DNA from: an uncultured Sunxiuqinia sp.
GTDB taxonomy: Bacteria; Bacteroidota; Bacteroidia; Bacteroidales; Prolixibacteraceae
NCBI RefSeq assembly: GCF_947495665.1
Contig: NZ_CANLZV010000016.1
Coordinates: 37,290-101,289 of the forward strand
Length of the DNA stretch: 64,000 nucleotides
Reading direction: 5' to 3'
The stretch's first letter is position 1. Each line of letters starts with the position of its first letter. Below the pieces are notes generated by a model, which made no database searches, was not told the DNA's origin, and was given only the letters and a program-made list of their open reading frames with translations. Made by a program: the position numbers and the translations under genes. Shown here piece by piece: positions 56,338 through 63,948 of this stretch.

Positions 56338-57738
56338 TCATTCTGGTTGACTTAACTGGTAGGTTCTATCGTACAAGTTTAGTTGATTCGCTCGCCACTC
56401 AGCTCCTTCCAGAAATACCGGATGCGGTTGAGCAACATCCCAAGTCCCCAGTTTCTTTAGCAATGCCTTTGTCAATTCGATATTTTCAAGCGCAAGATCA
56501 TGTTGTTCGGATAAATCCTCTTTCAAATTATACAAGACAGGAAAACGATCAGGCAGTCGAATCAGCTTCCAGTCTCCTTCCCGAATAACAGCACTAATGG
56601 TAAACCGCCAGTTAAAAGAATCATGCGGCTTCCCATCAATCTCTCCTTTGATGTATGGCAAAAGATTAACGCCATCAAATTGTTCTTCCCCGGTAGTTTT
56701 GCCGCCTGCCAATTCAAAAAAAGTAGGAGCTAAATCCAGCGAAATAACAGGATCTGCTGACACAGTCCCTGCAGGAATAGTGTTCTTCCAGTTCATGATG
56801 AACGGGGTTCGGATACCGCCTTCCAGTAAGATTCCTTTTTGCCCGTTAAATGGGGCATTGATTGAAGCATTGGAATTCGTAGGCCCACCATTGTCGCTGA
56901 TAAAAACAATCAAGGTATTATCGGCTATTCCGTTTGCCTCAACAGCATCCATAATCCGGCCCACATTTACATCCAGGCGATGCACCATGGCACAATAGGT
57001 TCGCCGCTTTTGATTTTCAATGTGCTGATATAATTCCAAATCTGCTTTGGTAGCCTGCATGGGCGTATGAGGTGCATTAAACGAAGCAAACAGAAAAAAA
57101 GGCTCGTCCTTATGACGCCCGATAAAATCAACACATTCGGCCCCCTTGTCGTCCGTAATGTAGGTAATTGCTGATGGTTCTTTATAATTACATTCAATCG
57201 GACTTTTATAACCTTTTCCATCCGGTTCTGAAGTGAAGTAGTCATGACCGCCGCCGGTATAGCCCCAAAATTCGTCGAAGCCTCGTTTTAAGGGGTGGAA
57301 ATGAGGCTGACCGCCGAGGTGCCATTTCCCCACCAGACCATTGATATACCCCAGGGAATGTAAGCGATCGGCAATGGTCTTTTCGGTTAAAGGCAAGCCC
57401 AAAAACGCCTCATCAAAACCGGGCTGATTGCCTCCAATATTATTGTCGTGTCCAAATGAGACCTGGTTTCTCCCGGTTAATATCCCTGCCCGCGAAGGGC
57501 TGCAAACCGGCGATGAAACATAGCCCTGCGAGAAGACAGCCCCGTTGGCCGCCAACCGATCGATGTTGGGCGTTTTAATCTGCGTACTTCCGGTAAAGCC
57601 CAAATCACCGTAGCCCAAATCGTCAGCTACAATCAGAATGAAATTGGGAGGTTGCTTCAAGGTATTTTCCTGTGCTGTTGAATGTGAAAAGCAAAGGCAA
57701 GACAGGCCTGACAGACCAATGAGCGTTTTAAAATTCAT
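56338..57738 (-). CDS. Sulfatase, Cys-type (PUL3)
   Basis: 466 residues with a Sec signal (cleavage near TAQE). Active site CSPSR with C79 in SPVCSPSRAGILTGRNQVSFG; metal ligands VADDLGYGD (about 38-46), GKWHLGG and FISDNGGPT. It is compact, with no extra domain. It ends 340 bases upstream of the PUL3 sigma gene. The surrounding HDNNIGGNQPGFDEAFLGL loop would help define substrate, but I cannot assign a subfamily with confidence. Confidence 0.93.
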   Translation of the reverse strand: MNFKTLIGLSGLSCLCFSHSTAQENTLKQPPNFILIVADDLGYGDLGFTGSTQIKTPNIDRLAANGAVFSQGYVSSPVCSPSRAGILTGRNQVSFGHDNNIGGNQPGFDEAFLGLPLTEKTIADRLHSLGYINGLVGKWHLGGQPHFHPLKRGFDEFWGYTGGGHDYFTSEPDGKGYKSPIECNYKEPSAITYITDDKGAECVDFIGRHKDEPFFLFASFNAPHTPMQATKADLELYQHIENQKRRTYCAMVHRLDVNVGRIMDAVEANGIADNTLIVFISDNGGPTNSNASINAPFNGQKGILLEGGIRTPFIMNWKNTIPAGTVSADPVISLDLAPTFFELAGGKTTGEEQFDGVNLLPYIKGEIDGKPHDSFNWRFTISAVIREGDWKLIRLPDRFPVLYNLKEDLSEQHDLALENIELTKALLKKLGTWDVAQPHPVFLEGAEWRANQLNLYDRTYQLSQPE

Positions 57739-58136
57739 AGTTTTAGTAGTAATTAAGTGTCTATTTAGATCCTCTAAAGCTAGCCAAAATCATTAAAATA
57801 GCTCCTTCGATTTTCAGATTTCAGACTGCCAGATGTGTGTAGCCCCTTAATCCCGTGCCGTGTCAAGACTCCATTTTCAGTTTTGAATGCTCCAAAACAG
57901 TTTGCCCATTATGAATAATATTCATAATTTGTGGATTAGTTAAAAATAACGGCACGATTAGCCTCGTTTATCGTTTCAATTTTTAACCAGCTCTGTTCAC
58001 ATACCAAGGCATTGGTATGTACTCCGCCTTTCATAAGACCGGTTGATAAAGAGGCCGCCCTCGGCCTTCGAAACTTCGGGCGGCCCACAGTTAACAACGA
58101 AATTCTTCGTTATTCTAATCGCCTAATTTAATCATT
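57739..58136. other. Divergent spacer with hairpins
   Basis: No gene in these roughly 400 bases between the divergent sulfatase and the 107-residue protein gene. GGCCGCCC (58053-58060) pairs with GGGCGGCC (58078-58085), and AACGAA (58096-58101) with TTCGTT (58106-58111), just upstream of the plus-strand gene; the first could end an unseen plus-strand transcript or be a leader stem. Confidence 0.5.
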
Positions 58137-58460
58137 ATGGCAACACTTAATGAAAAAGAAAGTCGTGATTTTGTTTCGCAGGTCATTGTCATGGTCGATC
58201 AAAATGCCAGCATGCTTACCGATGCGGGTTACGATCCGACCGCGCGCTCTGCCGAGCTAAAAACAAAACTGCAAACAGCCGATGAAGCCGAGGGAGAACA
58301 ACAAAAAGCCCAGGCCATTGCGCTTGATGCCACCAAACATGCGAATGCTACGCTTAAAGTAGCTTACGACGATGCATCGGCTTTCATAAACCTGATTGAA
58401 GGTTTACTGGGGAAGGACAACAGTTTGGTGCATCAATTGCGCCAGCTACGCAAAAAGTAA
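58137..58460 (+). CDS. Small conserved helical Bacteroidota protein
   Basis: 107 residues, cytoplasmic, helical, no cysteine. Begins MATLNEKESRDFVSQV, has a coiled-coil-prone middle rich in A/K/E, and ends LVHQLRQLRKK. I recognise the type (a small protein with a LR.LRKK tail found in Bacteroidales) but no function is known. It is the only plus-strand gene inside PUL3, has its own terminator, and is followed by the 105-bp tandem hairpin array, which parallels the pairing of the helical protein at 7121 with the 42-bp array. Confidence 0.7.
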   Translation: MATLNEKESRDFVSQVIVMVDQNASMLTDAGYDPTARSAELKTKLQTADEAEGEQQKAQAIALDATKHANATLKVAYDDASAFINLIEGLLGKDNSLVHQLRQLRKK

Positions 58461-58478
58461 TTTTGCAATCGTTAAAAG

Positions 58479-58510
58479 TTCCGCTTCACTACCGAGGCGG
58501 AATTTTTTTT
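58479..58510 (+). terminator. Rho-independent terminator
   Basis: TTCCGC (58479-58484) pairs with GCGGAA (58497-58502), followed directly by eight T. Lies 18 bases past the stop at 58460. Confidence 0.8.
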
Positions 58511-58555
58511 GCCCCGTTGCTCCCAACTAAACCCCCTGTTTTCAGCATTAAAAGA

Positions 58556-58905
58556 GGAAAGTCATCTTCCATCAGCGAATGATCCGACCCCGTCCGATGG
58601 AGGCTATCTGGTATAAGATGATGACGCTACCCCGTCAGCGAAGCATTCTCTGGTAGAAGATCATGGCTATCTTATGGAAGATGATGGTTCTACCCCGCCC
58701 GATGGAGGCTATCGGGCACAAGATGATGACGCTACCCCGTCAGCGAGGCATTCTCTGGTATAAGATGATGACTATCTTATGGAAGATGATGATCCTACCC
58801 CGCCCGATGGAGGCTATCGGGTATAAGATGATGACGCTACCCCGTCAGCGAGGCATTCTCTGGTAGAAGATCATGACGATCTTATGGAAGATGATGGTTC
58901 TACCC
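58556..58905. repeat. 105-bp tandem array built from 42+21+42-bp hairpin modules
   Basis: About 3.3 copies with an exact 105-bp period (CGATGGAGGC at 58595, 58700 and 58805). Each copy splits into a 42-bp module with GCTACCCCGTCAGCGAGG, a 21-bp module with CTATCTTATGG, and a 42-bp module with CCCGATGGAGGCTATCGGG, all opening AAGATGATGA or a close variant. The last 42-bp module folds as CCCGAT/ATCGGG. Because 105 is a multiple of three, an open frame runs through, but its Met/Trp/Arg-rich product is not a credible protein. Confidence 0.85.
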
Positions 58906-58913
58906 TTAAAGCA

Positions 58914-58956
58914 AAAAGCGCCCAAAGCCTATGGGAATCGGGCTTTGGGCGCTTTT
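58914..58956. terminator. Strong 16-bp terminator stem
   Basis: AAAAGCGCCCAAAGCC (58914-58929) pairs exactly with GGCTTTGGGCGCTTTT (58941-58956), loop of 11, then GTTGTTG. It can work on either strand: at the end of the tandem array on the plus strand, or about 115 bases past the sulfatase stop (59071) on the minus strand. Confidence 0.8.
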
Positions 58957-59070
58957 GTTGTTGACATTGGGATGTTTTAATTCATCTTGCTTGTAAATGA
59001 ATTGGAAAGCCTGCTCCCAGCGCTACAGGCAGGCGAAAAAGCTTGGAAAATGACCTTTCCTAAAACTTAA

Positions 59071-60612
59071 CTACAGCTCATCGTCCAAGATCTCTTGATA
59101 CTTAGTGGTAAGTTCCTTTACTTTTTCCACCTCTTCTTCGGCAACATTAACCTTTTGACCAATATCGCTGGCCAGATTGTAAAGCTGTACATCGGTGTCG
59201 AAACCTGTTTCATTTTTCACTCCCCATGGCACCATTTTGGGCCCTTTCTGTGGAAGAATCAATGACCAGTCGCCATTACGGTATGCCGTGGTCCTCATTC
59301 CCTGAACAACCAGGTCTTCACGTCCTTTCTCCGTCTTTCCTAACAAAGCAGGAAGGATATCTTCGCTATCTTTTGTTTCAATTTGAATCCCCAATAACGA
59401 AGCAAAAGATGCCAGGAAATCCATTTGGCAAACCATGGCATCAGACACCCCTGGTTTTACCTGTCCTGGCCAGCGCACGATAAATGGGACACGCGTACCA
59501 CCATCATACAAACTGTATTTTCCGCTGCGTAAAGGTCCGGCAGGTGTGTGATTTCCCATTAAGGTTTCGGATTCATCGTGATAACCGTCATCGGCAACCG
59601 GCCCATTATCGCTCGAAAATATGACAATCGTGTTTTCGTCAAGCCCATTTTCTTTCAGAGTCTTCATAAACTCTCCAATGCACCAATCTGCTTCAACAAT
59701 GACATCTCCTCTTGGTCCGAGTCCTGACTTTCCGGCGAAACGAGGATGAGGAACACGGGGAGCATGAGGCTGATGCAAAGCATAATAGAGGAAGAAAGGT
59801 TCGTCTTTATTTAACTCAACAAATTTTTGAGCACGCACCAGAAAAGTATCTGCCATGTTCTCATCAATCCATCGGGCACTTTCGCCGCCCTTCATAAAAC
59901 CAATCCGACCAATACCGTTCACAATCGAATTATCATGTCCATGACTTGATTTCATCTTGATCAACTCCGGATTTTCGGGGACCGATGGTTCCCCCTCAAA
60001 ATTCTCTCTGTAATTAACTTCAATCGGATCATTTTGATCCAAGCCAACCACATGGCCTTTTTCCAGATAAACCGTTGGAACACGGTCATTCGTAGCAGCC
60101 ATAATGAAGTCGTAGTCGAACCCCACTTGCCGGGGCCCGGGCTTAACTTCTTCATTCCAGTTAATACTTCCCTCGCCTAAACCCAGATGCCATTTACCGA
60201 CAATCCCCGTCCGGTATCCGGCCTCTTTTAGCATCGATGGAAGGGTTACACTACCCGGCTCAATTAACAACGGCGCATCGCCGGGGAGTACCTGAGCGCG
60301 CTTATTGCGCCACGGATATTGCCCGGTTAACATTCCATACCGACTGGGCGTGCAGGTAGCCGAAGTACAGTAGCCCTGCGTAAACCTTACTCCCTCGCCT
60401 GCCAGCTTATCAATATTGGGCGTTTTTAGTTCTGTTGCACCATAACAACTGACATCACCATAACCCAAATCATCCGCATAGATAATAACAATATTGGGCG
60501 TTTTTGGCGAACTTGTTTCGGATTGACTTCCCGGAGTGCAGGAAGGTGCAAGCATTAAACTTGCCATAGAAGCTGAAACCAGCCCCGGAATCTTTTTTCT
60601 TAGTGTATTCAT
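59071..60612 (-). CDS. Sulfatase, Cys-type, lipoprotein (PUL3)
   Basis: 513 residues. Leader MNTLRKKIPG... with lipobox LAPSC at Cys25 is nearly identical to that of the sulfatase at 41723-43285; beyond about residue 45 the two differ. Active site CTPSR with C87 in SATCTPSRYGMLTGQYPW; metal ligands YADDLGYGD, GKWHLGLGE and FSSDNGPVAD. The segment HQPHAPRVPHPRF and the insertion RGDVIVEADWC are typical of arylsulfatase-A-like enzymes of marine Bacteroidota. The shared 5' region implies common regulation with 41723. Confidence 0.93.
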   Translation of the reverse strand: MNTLRKKIPGLVSASMASLMLAPSCTPGSQSETSSPKTPNIVIIYADDLGYGDVSCYGATELKTPNIDKLAGEGVRFTQGYCTSATCTPSRYGMLTGQYPWRNKRAQVLPGDAPLLIEPGSVTLPSMLKEAGYRTGIVGKWHLGLGEGSINWNEEVKPGPRQVGFDYDFIMAATNDRVPTVYLEKGHVVGLDQNDPIEVNYRENFEGEPSVPENPELIKMKSSHGHDNSIVNGIGRIGFMKGGESARWIDENMADTFLVRAQKFVELNKDEPFFLYYALHQPHAPRVPHPRFAGKSGLGPRGDVIVEADWCIGEFMKTLKENGLDENTIVIFSSDNGPVADDGYHDESETLMGNHTPAGPLRSGKYSLYDGGTRVPFIVRWPGQVKPGVSDAMVCQMDFLASFASLLGIQIETKDSEDILPALLGKTEKGREDLVVQGMRTTAYRNGDWSLILPQKGPKMVPWGVKNETGFDTDVQLYNLASDIGQKVNVAEEEVEKVKELTTKYQEILDDEL

Positions 60613-60900
60613 GAGTAGCGTTTTATCAGGTTGCTGTCCCTGGAAGAGAATTGTTTAGTCAATGACTCTCTTTCCGACAGCATAATTTCAAAGGCTTAAA
60701 GCTATAAAAAAACGAATAAAAGCAGAGAAGAAAGGATAGACATGCATCGATGAAGTCAAAATAATAATAACAAAAGCCAATCCCTACAGCCACAAGATGA
60801 GGAGTGATCCCCCACCTGGCTGGAAAGATTGGCTTTTTAGCTGGAAGAACTTACAAAATGTATTGGAAATCCTGCTCCCCCTTGGAAGAGCACCTCCCCC
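60505..60900. repeat. Duplicated terminator-leader-signal peptide block, copy 2
   Basis: Counterpart of 43187-43752. It covers the sulfatase leader codons (60505-60612), the leader GAGTAGCGTTTTATCAGG, AAAGGCTTAAAGCTATAA, the terminator arms AAAAGCCAATC (60772-60782) and GATTGGCTTTT (60827-60837), and TTACAAAATGTATTGGAAA. A third, partial copy of the last segment lies at 58991-59050 (AATTGGAAAGCCTGCTCCC). It fills the gap 60613-60942, in which no gene is seen. Confidence 0.75.
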
Positions 60901-60942
60901 ATAGCTGGAAGAAGGCGGAAAAGGGTGGGAAATTAATATTAA

Positions 60943-62667
60943 CTACGCAGCTCCCACTCTTGGCATAACTAATGGCTCTTTCTGCATATCAGCTTTTAGA
61001 GCCTTGAGTAAAAGTTCTAGTTTAAGCTCTTTATACTCCTGCTTATTCCATAGGTTATGAAGCTCTTGAGGATCATTTTTCAAATCAAATAACTCCCCTT
61101 CATCTTGAAGCATATACCAAGTAAGTTTGTACCGATTGTTGATATAAGTTTTTTGATAGATTGTTGTTGGCTGATGCCTGTTTTCTATCAAAACATGATT
61201 ACGGACATCAACGGTGTCATCTTTCCAGTTTTCAAGCCTATTTTGACCGGCCATGGTTAATGGAACTTTTAGCCCAGCTGCAGCCATTAATGTTGGTGCT
61301 ATGTCAACTAAGGACTGTAAGGCCTCTGTTCTCTTTCCTTGGGGGATAATTCCCGGCCAAGATGCGATCATCGGTACTTTTAGCACATCTTCATAGTGAA
61401 AAGGGCCTTTGGCAACCAAGCCGTGTTCTCCGAGGAAGTGTCCGTGGTCTGTTGTAAATACAATTAATGTATTGTCAGCAATTCCCAGTTCATCAACTTT
61501 ATCGAGGATTTTACCAATATAATGATCCATCATTGAGATCATACCATAATAAATAGCCATATCTCTGGCTTTTCGCGCTTCGGTAACTTTAGCTCCAGCG
61601 TAAGTTGTGTGTGAATGAAATCCATGACACCAGTTCCCATTTTCTTCCTGAAACTTTTTAAAATACGCATCCGCTTCTTTGGGCGAAGCCTGCGTCATCT
61701 GATAATGTTCCGGCATATCATCCAATTCACCAGGTACTAACTTAGGAACTTGCATATCCTCTGGATCGTACATGCTTGCCCATTTCCCTGGAACAATGTA
61801 GGATGGATGCGGATCAAAAAAGCTTGCCCAGGCAAAGAATTTTTGATCATTTTTTACGGCTTCTTCCAACATGGCGTTTGTTCGCTCAGCAATAAACACA
61901 TTGTAATGGTACTCCTCCGGAATATTCCATTCTCCATACTGAGCCTTACTTGTTCCTGTAGGCATACGAAACCATGCTTTCCATGCTTTTGGATCTTTTC
62001 CTTCTGCCGCTAATTTTTTCTCCATCCAAAGCACGTAGTGTTGCCCAACATGCGCCTCATCGGTATGGTTTCGGCATAGCTCGACATGATCAAACCCATA
62101 AAAAGGACCTGTGAACTCTTCCCAAAATTCATAATCCTGAAGCACCGGGTATGCTTCCAGCGATGGGTATTCCGAAGTTCCTTTTAGCTGTTGAAAATGA
62201 GCTTTCCCAATGAGAGTCGTAAAGTATCCGGCATCGGATAAATAATCTCCTATGAATTTTTCATCTTCAGGTAGTTTCGTCCCTAAGGACCATGCTCCGT
62301 GTTGGGACGGAAACTTTCCGGTAATTAAACTGGCTCTTGTTGGCGTACAAGTTGGATTAACAGTATAGGCCCGATCGAAAATAACGCCTCGACTAGCCAA
62401 TCGGTCTAAATTGGGCGTTTGTATATTAGGATCATTGTATCCTATCCTCATCCAATGCTGCTGGTCACTTGTAATCAATAGTAAATTAGGACTATTAGCA
62501 ACACTAGTAACAGACTCTACTTGTGGCCACACTTTAGCATATTCATTTTCTATCTGGTTATTTGTCGTTAAGGAATCTCGTGGCTCGGTAGCGAAACCGG
62601 CTAGAGAGCCTAATACTCCCATATTGACTAAAAAATATTTGGAATAACTTCGTACTTTGTTTACCAT
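60943..62667 (-). CDS. Sulfatase, Cys-type (PUL3)
   Basis: 574 residues, signal peptide followed by a 35-residue linker. Active site CTPTR with C107 in NPTCTPTRASLITGKFPSQHG; metal ligands TSDQQHW at about 66-72 (DQ variant) and FTTDHGHFLGEHG; also IGKAHFQQL in place of the common GKWH. These variants and the long insertions place it apart from the other five sulfatases. It is the outermost intact PUL3 gene, starting 14 bases after a GH31 remnant on the same strand. Confidence 0.92.
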   Translation of the reverse strand: MVNKVRSYSKYFLVNMGVLGSLAGFATEPRDSLTTNNQIENEYAKVWPQVESVTSVANSPNLLLITSDQQHWMRIGYNDPNIQTPNLDRLASRGVIFDRAYTVNPTCTPTRASLITGKFPSQHGAWSLGTKLPEDEKFIGDYLSDAGYFTTLIGKAHFQQLKGTSEYPSLEAYPVLQDYEFWEEFTGPFYGFDHVELCRNHTDEAHVGQHYVLWMEKKLAAEGKDPKAWKAWFRMPTGTSKAQYGEWNIPEEYHYNVFIAERTNAMLEEAVKNDQKFFAWASFFDPHPSYIVPGKWASMYDPEDMQVPKLVPGELDDMPEHYQMTQASPKEADAYFKKFQEENGNWCHGFHSHTTYAGAKVTEARKARDMAIYYGMISMMDHYIGKILDKVDELGIADNTLIVFTTDHGHFLGEHGLVAKGPFHYEDVLKVPMIASWPGIIPQGKRTEALQSLVDIAPTLMAAAGLKVPLTMAGQNRLENWKDDTVDVRNHVLIENRHQPTTIYQKTYINNRYKLTWYMLQDEGELFDLKNDPQELHNLWNKQEYKELKLELLLKALKADMQKEPLVMPRVGAA

Positions 62668-62680
62668 TTTGTCTTATTTT

Positions 62681-62964
62681 CTATTTCAATTTAAAATACA
62701 ACAATTCATCCAAGGCAACATCAAATTCCAGGCTTTTACCTCCTCTTATGACTTTGCCTGAAGGGGTTTCCCATTTTCCTTTTGGCAATTGAACCGTACG
62801 TTTCCGAGCACCTTTTTCCACAACTGGGGCAACCAGGATGTCTTCACCCAACATAAATTGGTCAACAACGTTTACAAAACCTTGCTTTGGAAAATCTAGG
62901 TTGATGGTCTGCATACACTTGTAAAAAAAAACATAAGACTAAACAGGGTAAGTAACTTTTTCAT
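62681..62964 (-). pseudogene. GH31 remnant: signal peptide plus C-terminal tail, frame broken at T9
   Basis: The ATG at 62962-62964 starts a lipoprotein-like leader (MKKLLTLFSLMFFF), but the nine-T tract that follows puts it out of frame with the second part (ATG at 62914), which is the C-terminal end of a GH31 family glycosidase: QGFVNVVDQFMLGEDILVAP, ARKRTVQLPKGKWE and FDVALDELLYFKL. With ten T the two parts would be one 94-codon frame (YKC joining leader and tail). The catalytic barrel of several hundred residues is missing, so this is an internally deleted gene. The T tract could be a sequencing slip, decay or phase variation. Confidence 0.75.
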
Positions 62965-63087
62965 ATCGTCTTTTTAAAAAAAATATTTAAGTCTTTTTCT
63001 AATAGTTAGAATTAACCTACAAAAATGATACTTTTAGAAATTGATGCCTAATTTCTCAGCATCTCTTTAAACACCTATATAAAGATG

Positions 63088-63264
63088 TTAATGTGACCTT
63101 AACATCAACGTTGCAGAATTTAATCCTTTTGCATATGCCGAAATTGTAATATCACCCGGAGTATCAGTGGATCTCAATAACAACAGACATTTTCCTATGA
63201 AAGCTTTGCGTTGAGGTATTTTATGAGGAGCCATATCGAGAATATCCCCATTCTCAACACTCAA
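63088..63264 (-). pseudogene. C-terminal fragment of a GH2 beta-galactosidase-like protein
   Basis: About 58 codons ending at 63088 read VENGDILDMAPHK, PQRKAFIGKCLLLLRS, GDITISAYAKGL, which is the terminal Ig-like domain found in GH2 beta-galactosidases. The match stops abruptly near 63264, where a plus-strand gene fragment begins, so the rest was lost by rearrangement. The reading frame upstream to 63345 is a shadow of that other fragment. Confidence 0.65.
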
Positions 63265-63266
63265 CA

Positions 63267-63777
63267 ATTTCTGTTGATGTTTACTTACAGGAAGCCGAAA
63301 ACCTCTACCACTGGAGCCGTGACGACCAGGAACAACTGGCAACAATAGGAATTACTTCCGAGCAAATAGAGGATCTCCCAGTCAGAACCGGCGCCTGCCG
63401 CGAAACTCAATCCATCTGGTTTAAGGACCGCTATTCGCAACAAGAAGCCCAACGTGATTGGTCACGACTCTCTCCGCAAGCCTATGATCTTCGCAATGAA
63501 CTGCTCCATACTTTCCGCTATACTTATCGTAAAGATTGGCTTCGACCTCTCAAAATTAGATCTTGCAGCGACTAAAGCCGAAGAAATGGGCAATCTATTA
63601 GGCTTGGCCAATGGCGATAAAGCCGATCAAAATCAATCGAAATTATTGCGAGACAAAGCCTATACTTATTTGAAAGAGTTGGTTGATGAAATCCGAGATG
63701 CCGGGAAATATCTATTTTGACGAAATCCCCAGCGTTATAAAGGATACATTAGTCATTACCGAAAAACCCGACGTTAA
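63267..63777 (+). pseudogene. Broken gene for a conserved Bacteroidota helical protein
   Basis: Three pieces of one protein are visible on the plus strand. The first (63267 to about 63545) encodes ISVDVYLQEAENLYHW, TSEQIEDLPVRTGACRE, KDRYSQQEAQRDW and SPQAYDLRNELLHTFRY. A frame change and apparent internal deletion near 63540 lead to IGFDLSKLDLAATKAEE, DQNQSKLLRDKAYTYLKEL and DEIRDAGKYLF. A TGA at 63718-63720, where a Trp is expected, interrupts the end RNPQRYKGYISHYRK, which stops at 63777. The family is widespread in Bacteroidales and its function is unknown. The 5' end is fused to the GH2 fragment, so the gene is dead. Confidence 0.7.
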
Positions 63778-63924
63778 ACAACAGCCGATGAAGAACCGAT
63801 ACCAAGAGAATAACACTATTTTACAATTCGTTATGTTTTTGAAATCACCTGCTTTATTGTGTTTTGCAAACCTATCGGATAACTCATCCGATACACTTTA
63901 AATAAGGCATTACAAACATCTAAC

Positions 63925-63948
63925 GGTAGTGTTCATTAAACTGTGTCA
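63925..63948. mobile_element. Possible terminal repeat of an IS (IS256-like?)
   Basis: GGTAGTGTTCATTAAACTGTGTCA near the right edge resembles terminal inverted repeats of IS256-type elements in Bacteroidota (reading outward TGACACAGTTTAATG). No transposase is inside the window; it would lie to the right. This is recall of a pattern, not a match that I could verify. The rest of 63778-64000 shows nothing recognisable. Confidence 0.25.

Noticed and set aside
58663..58866. Open frame across the 105-bp array
   Set aside because: Same reason: an open frame is a by-product of a 105-bp period; no ribosome binding or conservation signal.
58556..58905. CRISPR array
   Set aside because: Repeats are contiguous and nested with no unique spacers, and no cas gene is present.
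63265..63345. N-terminal part of the 85-codon minus-strand ORF
   Set aside because: Only the part below about 63264 looks like a GH2 C-terminal domain; the rest is antisense to the plus-strand gene fragment.
63454..63901. Two small plus-strand ORFs as independent genes
   Set aside because: They are pieces of one broken gene, with similarity continuing across the frame change and the TGA.
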